Made by a program: the position numbers and the translations under genes. This document shows positions 22,111-35,477 of a stretch of 64,000 nt of DNA, piece after piece. The notes under the pieces are model-generated. The model did not search any database. It was given only the letters and a program-made list of their open reading frames with translations, and was not told where the DNA came from. The DNA is from Pelargonium nanum. Its lineage: Eukaryota; Streptophyta; Magnoliopsida; Geraniales; Geraniaceae. How positions within the stretch are numbered: the stretch's first letter is position 1; each line of letters starts with the position of its first letter. The DNA is taken from the NCBI GenBank assembly GCA_036897485.1, contig JAYMTF010000003.1, positions 1-64,000 of the forward strand, read 5' to 3'.

Positions 22111-23096
22111 CTCTACTTTTTTCTTACAAATTCAACCTAAAAATAGGTTGTGTTTGAGACTCTCAAAATAGATTTTTTTATTCTTAAGATAATTTTGCGC
22201 CCACACACTCCGATATTTCATTTATAGGTGTATTTTTTTCCGTACATGCTCACCGTGATTTCACTTTGAAGATAATCAAGGTTGGTTACGTATCTCTTGT
22301 AAAAATCAAATTTATGACAAATATCACGTGCACGTCATCAATAATATAATAGTGGCATTATAAATAGATATTTTAATAAAACATCAACATTCATTTTTCT
22401 TTCTTATATTAATATCTAAAGCCAAGTGAGGGGAATATGTAAATTACATAATTCGAGAGGACCTACGAATAAATCTGAGTGCATCCTTGGTTCCATCATC
22501 GAGCAAGACGATTATTGTCTAAATGACTTTATGTAAATGGCCTTATATGCAAGTTGATAATGTGCTGACAAAAAGCTCATGAAAAGCATGAAAATTCAAT
22601 AGCCTTTGATTGAGATCCAATCTTCATTGACAATGACACACATATATATTATATACTTCTAAATAGATATAGAACCAAAATTTTCTGTGTGAGCTAGACA
22701 GATATTTTTGCATATCAATTGAATGTTATTATATGGGACAATTTGCAAACATTTTGTTCAGTGGCGGAGGAACAAGGATAGAAGACTATGGAAAAAAAAA
22801 AAAAAAAAAAAATCGATTCACTAGTTTATTTTAGTAATACATGAAAATAGCATCTCTAGCCACACTTTTTTTTTTTTGGGTATTTGGAGACTATTAAAGA
22901 TTGTTTGAATATGAGTGACTATTGAGAGACCAAACCATATTGACTATCATCATCATGATCAATTATTTGGGGATTAAATTTAATATATTTTTATGTTAAA
23001 CTAAATTATAATTATTAAGAGCAATAGTGTATAAATTTATAATTGATCTATTATTGAATTCCACCATAATTTATTCCTAAAATATGAACTCGCAAT

Positions 23097-23315
23097 CAGG
23101 GACGGATCTGAGAATAGGGCTATGAGGACTATTGTCCTCATTGAACTTTTTGTTGTTGGAAATTTATCATGTATTTTTATTTTTTTTCTTACTATTTTTC
23201 AAAATTTGCCTCTATTGAATGTTGAAAATTTTAATACACCCCATTAATTTAGAATATTTTTCTCATTGCCCTATAATTTTGCCCCTGCTAAGTAAATTTT
23301 TTGGATCCGTCCCTA
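23097..23315. mobile_element. hAT-type MITE with 8-bp target duplication
   Basis: The left end is CAGGGACGGATC and the right end GATCCGTCCCTA, giving 11-bp terminal inverted repeats. The flanks 23089-23096 (CTCGCAAT) and 23316-23323 (CTCACAAT) form an 8-bp target-site duplication with one mismatch, as expected for hAT. The interior is 219 bp in total, T-rich and non-coding. Confidence 0.85.
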
Positions 23316-23685
23316 CTCACAATTTATTCTTTTTTTACCGGACAATTCATTCTTAATAACATAGGTGTTTGGTCAACTATTTTCTTGTGAGAATTGTATA
23401 GCTTCCAAACTTTTTCTTTATTATTTTTTCGTCAGTGTTATCTTTAGGTTCTCCAAAAACACCCCCAATAATTTCCATATTTGTTTTTGGACATATTCCT
23501 GAAAGAAATCAAGCCCAAAAAATATCTGACAAATATGAGAAAAAGGAGAAAAAGAAAAAGTTCAAGAAAGGGCAAGTCTCGAAATTTCCCTCCAAAAACA
23601 TGGGCCATTACCTACCTAACGTTTAAATATCCAAATCTCCGGGCTGTTCACGGAGCACGGGCTTCGTCTCTCTCCTATTGTCTCG

Positions 23686-23750
23686 CACGTGAGACGCCAC
23701 AGTTTCCGAGCCTTCACCACACGTGTCGCCATCAGAGCCAGCCACGTGTC
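23686..23750 (+). promoter_or_regulatory. Triple G-box / ABRE cluster in the GWD promoter
   Basis: The palindrome CACGTG occurs at 23686-23691, 23720-23725 and 23743-23748. The second and third are followed by TC, giving ACGTGTC, an ABRE core. The cluster lies about 170-235 bp before the likely end of 5' untranslated exon 1. Such boxes bind bZIP and bHLH (PIF-type) factors. Control by light, clock or abscisic acid is inferred from this and from the known diurnal expression of GWD genes. Confidence 0.65.
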
Positions 23751-23920
23751 AGAGAGCCCGATAAATCGCCTTAGCGATCACGTAGCTTCGTTCCCGATTC
23801 CGTAGCTCCCTTGCCTTCACACTGACACTCCTTGCAGTAGTAGGAGACACTTGCGAACTCCTCGGAGCTCTCCTTTCGCCTTTTCACAGTCTGCGATCGC
23901 AATATTCTTCATTTTTCTAG

Positions 23921-24401
23921 GTATTTTCTCTCATCAATGTTGATTTTCTCGTGAGTTCGATTGTTTTTTTTGTGCATTCCACCTTCTTTGTTTGCTTGTT
24001 CTCCAACTGGAATTTTCTTTGTGGAGGATCGCGCGGTAAATGCTTGTGTGGAATGAAAGTTTGTTTCGTCGTTGGATTTGAATTCGCGCTCCGTTTGGTT
24101 GCTGAGGAAGTGTGGGGTTTGAGTATAAGATAACGAAGATGATAACGAATTTGAATTTTGGATCTTAGGTTTCTCATTGTCGGCGTAAGTGATACTGTTC
24201 GTTAATTTTCTGGGGAAATTTCTCAGAATATGATGATTTAAGAGCTTTATAGTAAATTGTAGTTGTATCCATACGAATCCGGTTTAGAATCTATGAATAG
24301 AGTGCTTTTTCTTTATCTTTTCGTGATTTTCTTCTTCTTTTGAATTTTTGCTCATAAGCTTTTTACTGTGCCCTGATACTTTGGTTTCCTTGGGTTGCAA
24401 G
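23921..24401 (+). other. Likely intron in the GWD 5' untranslated region
   Basis: A donor TCTAG|GTATTT at 23920/23921 and an acceptor TTGCAAG|TAGTG at 24401/24402 bracket 481 AT/T-rich bases just before the GWD start codon. Leader introns are common in plant metabolic genes. The exact sites are predicted by eye. Confidence 0.5.
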
Positions 24402-24417
24402 TAGTGAATCGAGGAAC

Positions 24418-27400
24418 ATGAGCAACACTATAGGCCACAATTTGGTCCACCAGAGCTTTTTTTCTCCCACGGTTCTGGAGAATCAAAGTAAAATCAATGT
24501 ATCTAGCATTCCAGGAAATGCTTTGGTTAAAGCTGCGTCTTCAAATCAAGGGACAGCACGGATACGGAAGACCTTATCCACCCAATTCCTTGGGAACAAT
24601 TTAGTTTTAAGGAAGCCAAATTTACTAATGGGGACTTCTCATGCAGTTACAGGCACTCATGCTGTTTTAACCACGGATTCAGGTACTAAGGTAATTGTCA
24701 CTACACTAGCCAACAATTGCTAAATTTCTGTCCCAAATACTAGCATATATGTGCAGAACAATCACTTGTTACATTTTCTAATCTCAATTTATATTCTGAT
24801 GAAGCTAGAAATTAGCTCCATAGTCTTACTTGTTGCTAGTTTAAGAGAAGCTCTTATGTTGCAACTTGCAATTAGTAAATAATTGCATGATATCAAAAAG
24901 TCATAAAATGTTACTCAGATGTATGTTAACCAACCTTTTCCTTTTTACCAGCTTGCGGGCAAATATAGTCTTGGCGGGAATGTTGAACTACAGGTATTTA
25001 TGATTATCATTTTGTTTACTTGTGTTGAGCTGAGCGGATGTACTTGTAAGTCATTAGACTTCAAATTTTGATACTAAAGACTTGTACTTACAGAAACTTC
25101 ACCTTTTCGATTGAGCAGGTTGGTATTAGTGCTCCTAATACAGAGTCTGCCACTCGAGTTGATATTCAGGTCACAAATAGTACTGACTCTTTGGTTCTTC
25201 ACTGGGGTTTGATACGAGATAAAAAAGAGTAAGTTTAGTTCTGTCACTCAAATTGAAGCTTTTCCTTTAGATCTCTTCTTCCATATGCCAAAAAATTTAG
25301 AAATTTATTTTTGAAATATTTCTTTCTGTTTCAGAAAGTGGGTGCTCCCTTCTCATCGCCCAGATGGGACAAAAGAATATAAAAACAGAGCACTTAGAAC
25401 TCCTTTTGTGAAAGTAAGTTCCAAATGGCACAAAAATTTATTTAAATGAGTATTAGCAGCCTCTTCTAACCATTAAAACAGACCGTTGTTTATTCATTTG
25501 GATCTGATTATTATTATTTTATTTTTATAGTCTGGCTCCAATTCCCTCCTTAAAATAGAGATCAATGATCCTTCAATAGAAGCTATACAATTTCTTATAG
25601 TCAATGAAGCCCAAAACAAATGGTGAGCTTTCATTCCATTTGTGCTAGATCTACTAACTTTAACATAAGATTTTAAAAATGGTTGCACGTCTGTTAATTT
25701 CTATTTCAATTTGCAGGTTTAAAAATAATGGTGACAACTTTCATGTTAAGTTACCTGTGCAAGACAAGTCGATTCCAATTGTTTCGGTTCCTGAAGATCT
25801 TGTGCAAGTTCAAGCATATCTGAGGTGGGAAAGAAATGGCAAACAGATGTATACTCCAGAGCAAGAGAAGGCAAGTGATAAGTACTCTGTAATTTGCATA
25901 GGTTCTTTTGTTTCACAACTTCTTGTTCTTTCAGCTTCCACCTTCATATCATTGTTATTACAGCCATCATAAATTACTCGTGTGTGTGCTTGTTGTTCTT
26001 TTTTTTTTTTTTTGGGGAAGGGTAGTAGTTAAATTCAATTCGTTAGAAACTACGTATCTTGATTTTAGCCGTCATGTCTTCCAACAATTTCCTCCTTAGG
26101 ATGTGGGGCATTTTGCTATTGGAAATTCGGAATTTTGGCTGACCTAAAAAGTTGTTCGAACCTAGTGACCTGAGTTGTTCAATTGTGGCCTCAAAGATGT
26201 GAGACCAATATATAAAGGTGAGGGGAGTGTTGAAGTGGGTGATAAAGTCCCACATTGGAAAAGTGTAAAATGAATGACCTATATATAAAGATGCAAGTGA
26301 AACCTTACTAACAAGGTTGACCTTTTAGTAGTGGAAGCCCAAACCAATTTGTGTGGACCAATTTCAGAATCTAACAGAAATAAAATCTAGTTTTGCCCTT
26401 ATACATGACGTCCAATACTGCAACATCTTGTTTAACAGACCATATTAGAATTCATCTAAATGAAGTATATGCCGGAACTCCTTTGTTGAAAAGGAATTAA
26501 CAGGTTCATTTGTTATATAGAAAAAGTAATATCCTGTTCATGTACATAGAACTGACCTACACGTGTTTGTTCTGTATACTCCCCAGATTTCAGTTTATCT
26601 TTGTGTTATTGAATAGTTATTAGTTTCATATGAGAATGCTATCAGTTCTTGATAATGTTATTTCACTGAAATGGTATGCTCTTCTTTCAAGGTCGCCTAT
26701 GAAGAGAAACTTCCTTTCTTTGTTGCAACGTACAAACACAGGCTACTTGTCCGTCTATCCATAACAATTTCCTTGCCTTTTTATAGGTTGAATATGAGGC
26801 AGCTCGTACAGAACTATGGGAGGAAGTAACCAGAGGTACTTCAATTGAAGACCTACGTGCAAAGCTTGCAAACAAAAATGGTTCTAGTGCAGTAAGGGAG
26901 GAGTCTCTTCCTGAAACTAAAGGCCAGATTCCTAATGAACTTGATGGGATACAGAAAAAGATTACTAAAGGAGAGACCAAAAATTCTGTTGCAAAAAAAC
27001 CACAAACCAAAAAGTATTTAACTGCTGAAAAGATTCAGCGCAAGAAGAGGGACCCAATGCAGCTTCTCAATAAATACGAGGCTAAACCAGTAGAGGAAAA
27101 ATACTCAAGTCCAGCCAAACCTAAAGTCTTGACAGCAGTAGAGCTTTTTGCCAAGGCAGAGTTAGAGCAGGAAGGTGATAATGCTCTGAACAAGAAAATA
27201 TTCAAGCTTGCTGACAAGGAGCTTCTGGTGGGATAATGATCCGTTATGGATGTGCATCTCATCTTTTCAGTTCTCACCACTTCCTATTTGTACGGACCTA
27301 ATTTTGCGATCCTTAACTTTTTCTCTAGGTACTTGTAACCAAGCCTGCTGGAAAGACGAAAATTCTTCTGGTTACCGATTTCAAAGAACCAGTTACAATT

Positions 27401-30400
27401 CACTGGGCTTTATCTAAAGCAAGGGCTGGAGAGTGGTTGGTAATATTCTTCAATCCATTAGTTATATAGTGATTCACGAAGTTGTTTGGGTATTTGATAT
27501 TACTGTTCTTTACTTCTCTTTTATCTCTTATATCCACCTTCTTTGTGTGTCGGATTATGAGTATTAATGTTTTCAGGCGCCACCTCCCGATATACTACCA
27601 GCTGGTTCAGTTTCTCTAGATGGGGCTGCTGAAACACAATTTACTAGTAGAGTTTCTGCTGATCCTTCTTACGAGGTAGCCAAGATGAATATGATCTGAT
27701 TCCTTACTTCATAAAACTCTGAACTCTGACCAGTATTTTTAAGATCTGCAAGCAGCAGTTTACATAGCCTCATTTCAATTATCAGGTCCAATCCGTTGGG
27801 ATAGAAATTGAAGATGACAGTTTTATAGGAATGCCATTTGTACTTGTGTCTGGTAGCAACTGGATAAAGAACAAAGGCTCAGACTTTTACATTGATTTTG
27901 GTGCTGGATTTAAGCAAGTTCAAAAGGTTCTCTTTAACTATATAAGATTAATAATTTCATTTAACCTTACCTATTTCGCATAGTACCTAGCATACATTAC
28001 TTTTACAGATTTAATACCTTGAACTTTACTCACAGAAGGATGCTGGTGATGGCAAGGGTACTGCCAAAGCCTTGCTGGACAGAATAGCCAATCAGGAGAG
28101 CGAGGCACAGAAGTCCTTTATGCACCGGTTAGTAACTTTGAGGAATTTGATTATTTTGGGACTTTGGATTCTATTTATGTGGTCAATTTTGCTTCAGCTA
28201 ATGCTAATGCACCTGTATTTTTTTTCTTTTCAATTTGAAGTGTTCTTGTAAAGTTCATCTTGTCAATAAATATTTTAGTGCACGGTGCACCACACTCCTA
28301 AAAAAGTTCCAGACTTCCAGCATTCCAGCATGTATAGGATACTTAGTTCAAAAACTCATGGAGGAAAAACATCAGTCTTTTCCCACCAGCATGTTTGGCC
28401 AACTAGAAAGTAAATACTGAGAAATTGTAAGCATTTAGTCACATAATTTGATGGTTGAACAAATTGCTTAAAATGGGTAAAAAAAATTGGGACTCAATTT
28501 TTTTAGAATAATTTTTCTTAATAAATAGTACCATCTAATCACGCGTTGATATCTGAATATTTCTACTGTAAGCTTGCACAACCCTACTTATCATTTATTA
28601 AAGATATATGCATTTATGTTTTTTTCAATATGTATCTGTAAAGCAAAGCATTTTAATTACTGCAGAGAAACAAAGATGGTTTGTAACTCACCATTTATGC
28701 AGTCTACCCATTTTCTCCTTTTGAGTAAAATATAGTAGCCCATGATATCACTATTTCCAAGCTATGATGGCTTTGACGAAACGATGTGACTTAATGTTAA
28801 ACTTATATTTTGGCTTATTTTCACGTGTTAAAAAAATTACAGAGTTAGTTGATTGTTTTGCTCAGATTTAATATAGCATCAGACTTGGTAGATCAAGCCA
28901 AAGATTCTGGTGAATCCGGTCTCGCAGGAATTTTGGTGTGGATGAGGTTCATGGCTACGAGGCAGCTTATATGGAATAAAAATTACAATGTGAAGCCACG
29001 GTATGTCTTTTACGAGATAATGACTATTTATATATATATATATATATATTAGACTATATATTTGGTTACAAATGACTAATGGAATTTGATTTCTCACTGT
29101 TGTTATTCCATTCTTCTATTTCTACAGCGAAATTAGTAGAGCTCAGGATAGACTTACAGACGCGCTCCAGAATATTTATGTCAATCAACCAGAGTATCAT
29201 GAACTTCTGCGCATGATTATGTCCACTGTTGGTCGTGGAGGCGAAGGGGATGTGGGGCAGCGAATTCGGGATGAGATCCTGGTTATCCAGGTCAGAATAG
29301 GTTTTCTTTTTGTCATATTACTTAGAGCTCTATTTTTTCACCTAACATGTATCATGTATGAATGAGTTCTGGGGTTACGTGTTTAATTAAAAGTTGGTTG
29401 CAGAGAAAAAATGATTGCAAAGGTGGAATGATGGAGGAATGGCACCAGAAGTTGCATAACAACACTAGTCCAGATGATGTTATAATCTGTCAGGTACTTA
29501 AGTTGCCAATCTGTCTGAACTTCGACAAATTACAGCATCTTTAAGTTTTGGTTTGTCCTACTAATGTTCCTCCTGCAGGCATTAATTGATTATATCAAAA
29601 GTGATTTTGATATTAGTGTCTACTGGAAAACTTTGAATGAGAATGGAATAACCAAAGAGCGACTTCTAAGCTATGACCGTGCCATCCGTAATGAACCAAA
29701 ATTTAGGAGCGATCAGAAGGATGGTCTTCTGCGTGATTTGGGAAGCTACATGAGAACATTGAAGGTTGGCTTTCTAAACCTTACCAGTTGAAGTTTTACA
29801 TGATGTTCAACAGTAACAGTTTGATCATTTATCGATTTCTGTGATTGTTGCGCCATTTATAATATATATGCAGGCAGTTCATTCTGGTGCGGATCTTGAG
29901 TCTGCTATTTCTAATTGTATGGGCTACAAATCTGAGGTAATTTTGGTAACTACCCGGACTGTCCTATACAATGTCTTGTTCACAGAATTTAAAAGGGTTT
30001 TTAACTTCTTTTAGGGTCAAGGCTTCATGGTTGGAGTGCAGATAAATCCTATATCTGGTTTACCGTCGGGATTTCCAGTAATGTTATCAACTCCATTTTG
30101 ACTTCAATGCATACTTCACTGTATGTCACTTCTCTTTTTCCAAATAGTTGCATGACTGATATTTCTCAAACAGGAACTTCTTCAATTTGTCCTAGAACAT
30201 GTTGAGGATAAGAAAGTAGAAGCTCTTCTTGAGGTGTGAAAATTCAACATCAGCTTCAATTATTTCTCTGTGGTTATCTTTATATTGTGCTTACTATATT
30301 AAAAAGTTTTTTTTTATTTTTCTTAATGCAGGGTCTGCTAGAGTCACGTCAGGAGCTCCGTCCAATGCTTTTTAAGCCTCATGATCGTCTGAAAGATCTT

Positions 30401-33400
30401 TTATTTTTAGACATTGCCCTTGATTCTACGGTTAGGACAGCCATTGAAAGGGGATACGAGGAACTGAATAATGCTGGACCAGAGGTGATTCCTGTTCCCA
30501 GTATTTCTTTTAATACCAAACTTTCTTTGCATTATCCTTGATTGTTTCTTAGTTTTGTCCTAGTTACATACTCTCTTGATCTGATGACTGTACATTATGC
30601 AGAAAATTATGTACTTCATCTCTATGGTGCTTGAGAATCTTGTTCTATCATCAAATGATAACGAAGATCTAATTTACTGCATGAAGGTATTTATTTCTCA
30701 TCATTTTCAGTTGAAGTCTTATCAATTGTTATTTTCTACGGAGCAAATCTAACAAATTTTTGGTGTATGACTTGATAACAATGTGCTCAAAGCCTTTGTT
30801 TTGGAATCAAAGTTTTTGGAATAAATTCGCATTATTTACAAATGAAAAAATGGCTTTTATCGCAAGCGACTAAATGTTGTAATGCTGGATGCTTTAAGTA
30901 TATGAAACAATCTACTCAGGTCAAAATGTATGAACCCATAGTTGTCGTACTACTGCTTTTTTATGAGTAGTGCTGAAGAAGAGGAGAACGGCAGTGATCT
31001 TAATCATGGTATTGATTTGTTTGTCTGGAGGGTGGAAAAAGGACATCAGCATCTGAAACTTTTTTCATTGCTTGATAGGGATGGTATCATGCTCTAAACA
31101 TGTTCAAGAGTAAAGACCATCATTGGGCATTATATGCGAAATCAGTTCTTGACAGAACTCGCCTAGCACTTGCACACAAGGCAGAGTCGTATGAAAGAAT
31201 TTTGCAACCATCTGCAGAGTACCTTGGAACTCTGCTTGAAGTAGACCAATGGGCTGTAAGTATTAAATTGAAAATTTTGTTTTATTTTATGCAACCGCCT
31301 GTCTCATTCTAATCTCTTCTTGTAGGTAAACATATTCACTGAAGAAATTATACGTGCTGGATCTGCTGCTTCTTTGTCCTCACTTCTCAATCGACTTGAT
31401 CCAGTTCTTCGGAAGACTGCGAATCTGGGAAGGTTGTATTAATGTCATTATCATTCACCATGCTAAATCCAGTTGAAGTTCCTAGCAAAAAGATCAAATG
31501 AAACATCAAAAAATTGTTGAAACATCATATAGTAGAAGATGTTTTGTTGAATATACTAATTATGGAATTGATGATAATGTGGTGGTCTTCAATATATAAT
31601 GTTCTTATGTGACTTGGTTGTTCCTGGAACAGTTGGCAGGTTATCAGCCCTGTGGAAGCTATAGGATATGTTGTTGTTGTGGATGAATTGCTTGCTGTTC
31701 AGAATAAAACTTATGCACAACCTACTATTTTGGTAGCAAAAAGTGTCAAAGGAGAGGAAGAAATTCCAGACGGTGCAGTTGCTGTTCTGACACCTGATAT
31801 GCCAGATGTCTTATCTCATGTTTCTGTGCGAGCAAGAAATAGCAAGGTGGTCATCTATCACATAATAACGTTGTTGTGTACATTTTTGGCTGGAGAGTAT
31901 ATATTGAACTAGCTAACTTCTTTTTTGGTAGGTTTGCTTTGCAACATGCTTTGACCCCAATATTCTATCTGATTTACAAGCAAAGGAAGGAAAGTTATTA
32001 TGCCTGAAACCTACATCTGCTGATGTAGTTTACAGGTAATTGCCCCAACATATTTTAAGATTGAGATATTCATGCAACATGACACATTATGTGCAGGATA
32101 AGGGACATTTCAGTTTTATGAAAATCTGATAATTATACACTTATTTAACTAGTTTTCATGAAATGATTTTTTTTTCCCCTTTTTCCTATTCTCTTCATGC
32201 TTATTATCAGTGAGGTGAAGGAAGGAGAGCTTGGAAGTGCAAGTTCCTCTCAATCAATAGAAGATGGTTCTTTGCCATCTTTAAATTTGGTCAGAAAGCA
32301 GTTTAGTGGTAGATATGCCATATCATCTGAGGAGTTCACAAGTGAAATGGTTCGGCTCACAAAACTATCTTTAACTTTTGGCAAGGAATTTTAACAATCC
32401 TGTTTCGTTTATTTTTCCTACTACATTGACAGAACAGCTGAACAATATGAAACTTTATATATGAATTGCTGCAAATTAAAACGAAGTTTTATAATTCTAT
32501 GATACTTTGTGTAACTCTTGTGCCGCCTATGATCTCTTAGGTTGGAGCTAAATCACGTAATATCTCTTATTTAAAAGGGAAAGTACCATCTTGGATTGGG
32601 ATTCCTACATCAGTTGCCCTTCCATTTGGAGCATTTGAGAAGGTTCTTTCAGATAATTCAAATCAGGTTTTTCTCATCCCATAACTTTCCTAACACTTTC
32701 CTAACATATGTTCATGTGTTGATCATATGTTCATGCATAATATTGCTATGGTCTAGAAAGATAATTTACAAACTTTCTTAACTAGCTGTAGTATTGCATA
32801 GCTGTAACTGTGATGCTAACTGTCACCTACATTATCGATGTTCAAGCTCTATTTTTATTTCTGACAGTTTTATCTTCCAAGAAATTCATTTGGTCTGACC
32901 GAAGCTCTCTCTTTCACATTAACAGGCAGTGGCTGAAAAGTTGGTGACTCTGAAGAAAAAGTTAGGGGAAGGCGAGTTCAGTGCCCTTGGAGAGATTCGT
33001 GAGACAGTTCTGCAACTGGCAGCACCACCCCAGCTGGTACGTTCATTGTACAGTCAAGCCCTTAAATTATGTTAGTCACGAAGTCTCCAAAATTATATAA
33101 CACGGCAATGTATGTGTTTTGCTAAATCTACATACTACAACTACATATGAAAAAAATATTAGTAATAAGGCAGTAAAATTAGGGCAGGACTAAAGCTGCA
33201 ACCTCATGCTTATCAAAGAAGGTAGACTGATTCAAATCTTCAGTTGTTCATGTATATGCATTTGTGGATTCCTGTTGCCCACCCTAAACCAGAACACATT
33301 AATAAAGCAATGATTAACCCAAAAGGAAAATATCAAAGATCCAATAAAATTTCGTTAAAAAAAAAGATCCAATAAAATGGTAACACATCTTGGTTGGACT

Positions 33401-35477
33401 GTCAGACCCTCATTTGCTCATGAGTAATTTATTGTCCTCTCTGGAACTTCTCTTGCAATACTTTTTCTATCCAGTTAGTTGTTAGGGCAAGGGTTACCTT
33501 TTGGCTAACCTACTATGTAAGGCAGATTTGGTAAATTCTGCACTTCATGTCACAATAGATGCATCTTTCTCTCATTGAAGGAATGTCATAGGGACATTCA
33601 GAAGTTGGAACAATGATGTGGTTTAAGTTGAAGACAGCTTATGCAATGGTTTTAGAAAACTTATGCAATTGTTACTTTCAGGTGAAAGAGCTAAAAACTA
33701 AGATGCAAGGTTCAGAGATGCCTTGGCCTGGTGATGAAGGTGAAAAACGATGGGAGCAAGCATGGACGGCAATAAAGAAGGTAAGACTGCATTATCCTGC
33801 ATACATGTCATGTGATGTAAATCTAAATACCTAAATAATGGAGATGAGTTGCTGTCTGTTCTGAAACTTAGGTCTGTGTCTATCTAGCAAATGGATGTGG
33901 TTTGATTGGGTTCCGAAATAGTATCCATGTATTCACCCACTGCTCAATAGTTAATTAATATATTGTTGCATGCAATATAAGTTGGGTATATTATCTGTGC
34001 CTTTTTGGTGTACTAATGATTGTTCTATGTGATTTGCTTCCTTTCGTGCCATTCTTGAAGTACAAATGATGCCTGTAGATTATCTCCACTGATGATTTCA
34101 GATATATTTGGTGATGCACTTTATCTGTAACAATATAGGTCTGGGCTTCAAAGTGGAACGAGAGGGCGTACTTCAGCACAAGAAAACTGAAACTAGATCA
34201 TGATAGTCTCTGCATGGCTGTCCTTGTTCAGGAAATTATTAATGCTGATTATGCATTCGTTATCCACACAACAAATCCATCCTCAGGAGACGCGTCGGAG
34301 ATATATGCTGAGGTATCTGTAGTATTATATGTTTATTTGTTGTACTTGATCCTGAATATATGATTGAGTAGAAAACGTGAAGATGCTGATTGGATCTCCC
34401 TTCTTATAGGTGGTGAAAGGACTTGGAGAAACTCTAGTTGGAGCCTATCCTGGTCGCGCTTTAAGTTTTGTCTGCAAGAAAAGTGATTTGGACTCTCCTC
34501 AGGTAACAAAGCTTCCACTGATTTATCACCAGTGGTGTTCGAGAATGTGTATGAAAAAGCTGTGCAAGGAAACTATATGCTATAACGACCCCGCAAAATT
34601 GATTTTGTAAATAATATAAGTTGTTTCTCATTCATCGTGATGTATACAAGAATTGAGCAGTTGGTTTTTGGGAACCAAACCTCAGATTCATTTCATTACC
34701 ATGTAAACAGGGAATCTGAATATGTTCCTCTACCGTTTGCATTTATTAAGATTTTGAAAAAATTTCAGGTGTTGGGTTACCCGAGCAAGCCTATAGGCCT
34801 ATTTATAAGAAGATCTATCATTTTCCGTTCTGATTCCAATGGTGAAGATTTAGAAGGTTATGCTGGTGCTGGTCTTTACGACAGGTAACTCCTCATACTT
34901 TGTTGGTGATCCTTGGAACATATGGCTTGAAGTCCTCCAATCACAATATAATTCTTGGAACCAATAATCATTGTATAAGAAACTGTTCTTATCAATGCCC
35001 CCATGTTATTCCTGTCTTCCTTTTGCTCCCAATTAATAATTTTTGTTAAATTTCATGCAAGTTTCTTCGCCAAATCTTTTCCTTGCCCCTAATATGATTA
35101 TTGTTCTTATTCTGTTGTGTTCCTTGCTTTACCAAACTTAACCATATGGTAATAAATAATAATCATGCACTGGTGTAGTTAATCACAAGACATGAAATCT
35201 CTGAGTGCATAATATACTTTCTATCCCCATCTTGTATGCTTTTGTTTTGATACACACTTGAATCATGTGCAGTGTGCCAATGGATGAGGAAGAGAAAGTG
35301 GTGCTCGATTACTCGACAGACCCTTTGATGATAGATGGCAACTTGCAGCAAAAAATACTCTCTAGCATTGCTCGTGCAGGAAACACAATCGAGGAGCTGT
35401 ATGGGTCTGCTCAAGACATCGAAGGTGTGATTAGGGATGGGAAGCTCTACGTTGTCCAGACAAGACCTCAAATGTGA
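24418..35477 (+). CDS. GWD1: Alpha-glucan water dikinase, plastidial (R1/SEX1 type)
   Basis: 32 coding exons join in frame to 1431 residues, near the usual length (Arabidopsis 1399, potato 1464). The enzyme transfers the beta-phosphate of ATP to C6 of glucose in starch, opening granules for degradation in plastids. Order: Ser/Asn-rich transit peptide (about 1-75); two CBM45 starch-binding modules (about 95-220 with LHWGLIRDKKEKW; about 385-500 with IHWALSKARAGEWL) separated by a charged linker in exon 7; a long central region; the phosphohistidine domain with LTPDMPDVLSHVSVRARN (His about 1034); and a C-terminal ATP-binding domain with DSNGEDLEGYAGAGLYDR ending VVQTRPQM. All hallmark motifs are intact. 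Intron 6 (25871-26786) starts GC instead of GT (AAG|GCAAGT) and carries LTR-like debris. Promoter features are listed separately. The first ATG after the leader acceptor is used. Confidence 0.96.
26229..26376 (+). mobile_element. Possible short solo LTR (TRIM-like) in GWD intron 6
   Basis: The segment begins TGTTGAAGTGGGTG, contains AAAGTCCCACATTGG and a TATATATAAAG box, and ends TCTAACA. This is the TG...CA layout of short plant LTRs. A similar TATATAAA-bearing stretch precedes it. No matching flanking duplication was found, so the call is weak. If right, it is a broken fossil. Confidence 0.35.
29026..29050. repeat. (TA)n microsatellite in a GWD intron
   Basis: An alternating TA run of about 25 bases lies just after exon 12. 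It is likely to vary in length between individuals. Confidence 0.8.

Larger units (their letters stand above)
21443..23685. other. Repeat-rich spacer upstream of GWD
   Basis: No gene found. It holds LTR-like debris (21640-22110), a 22-base A run near 22790, a CAGTGGCGGAGG motif at 22761 that resembles one end of a hAT element, and a hAT MITE (23097-23315). Confidence 0.5.
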
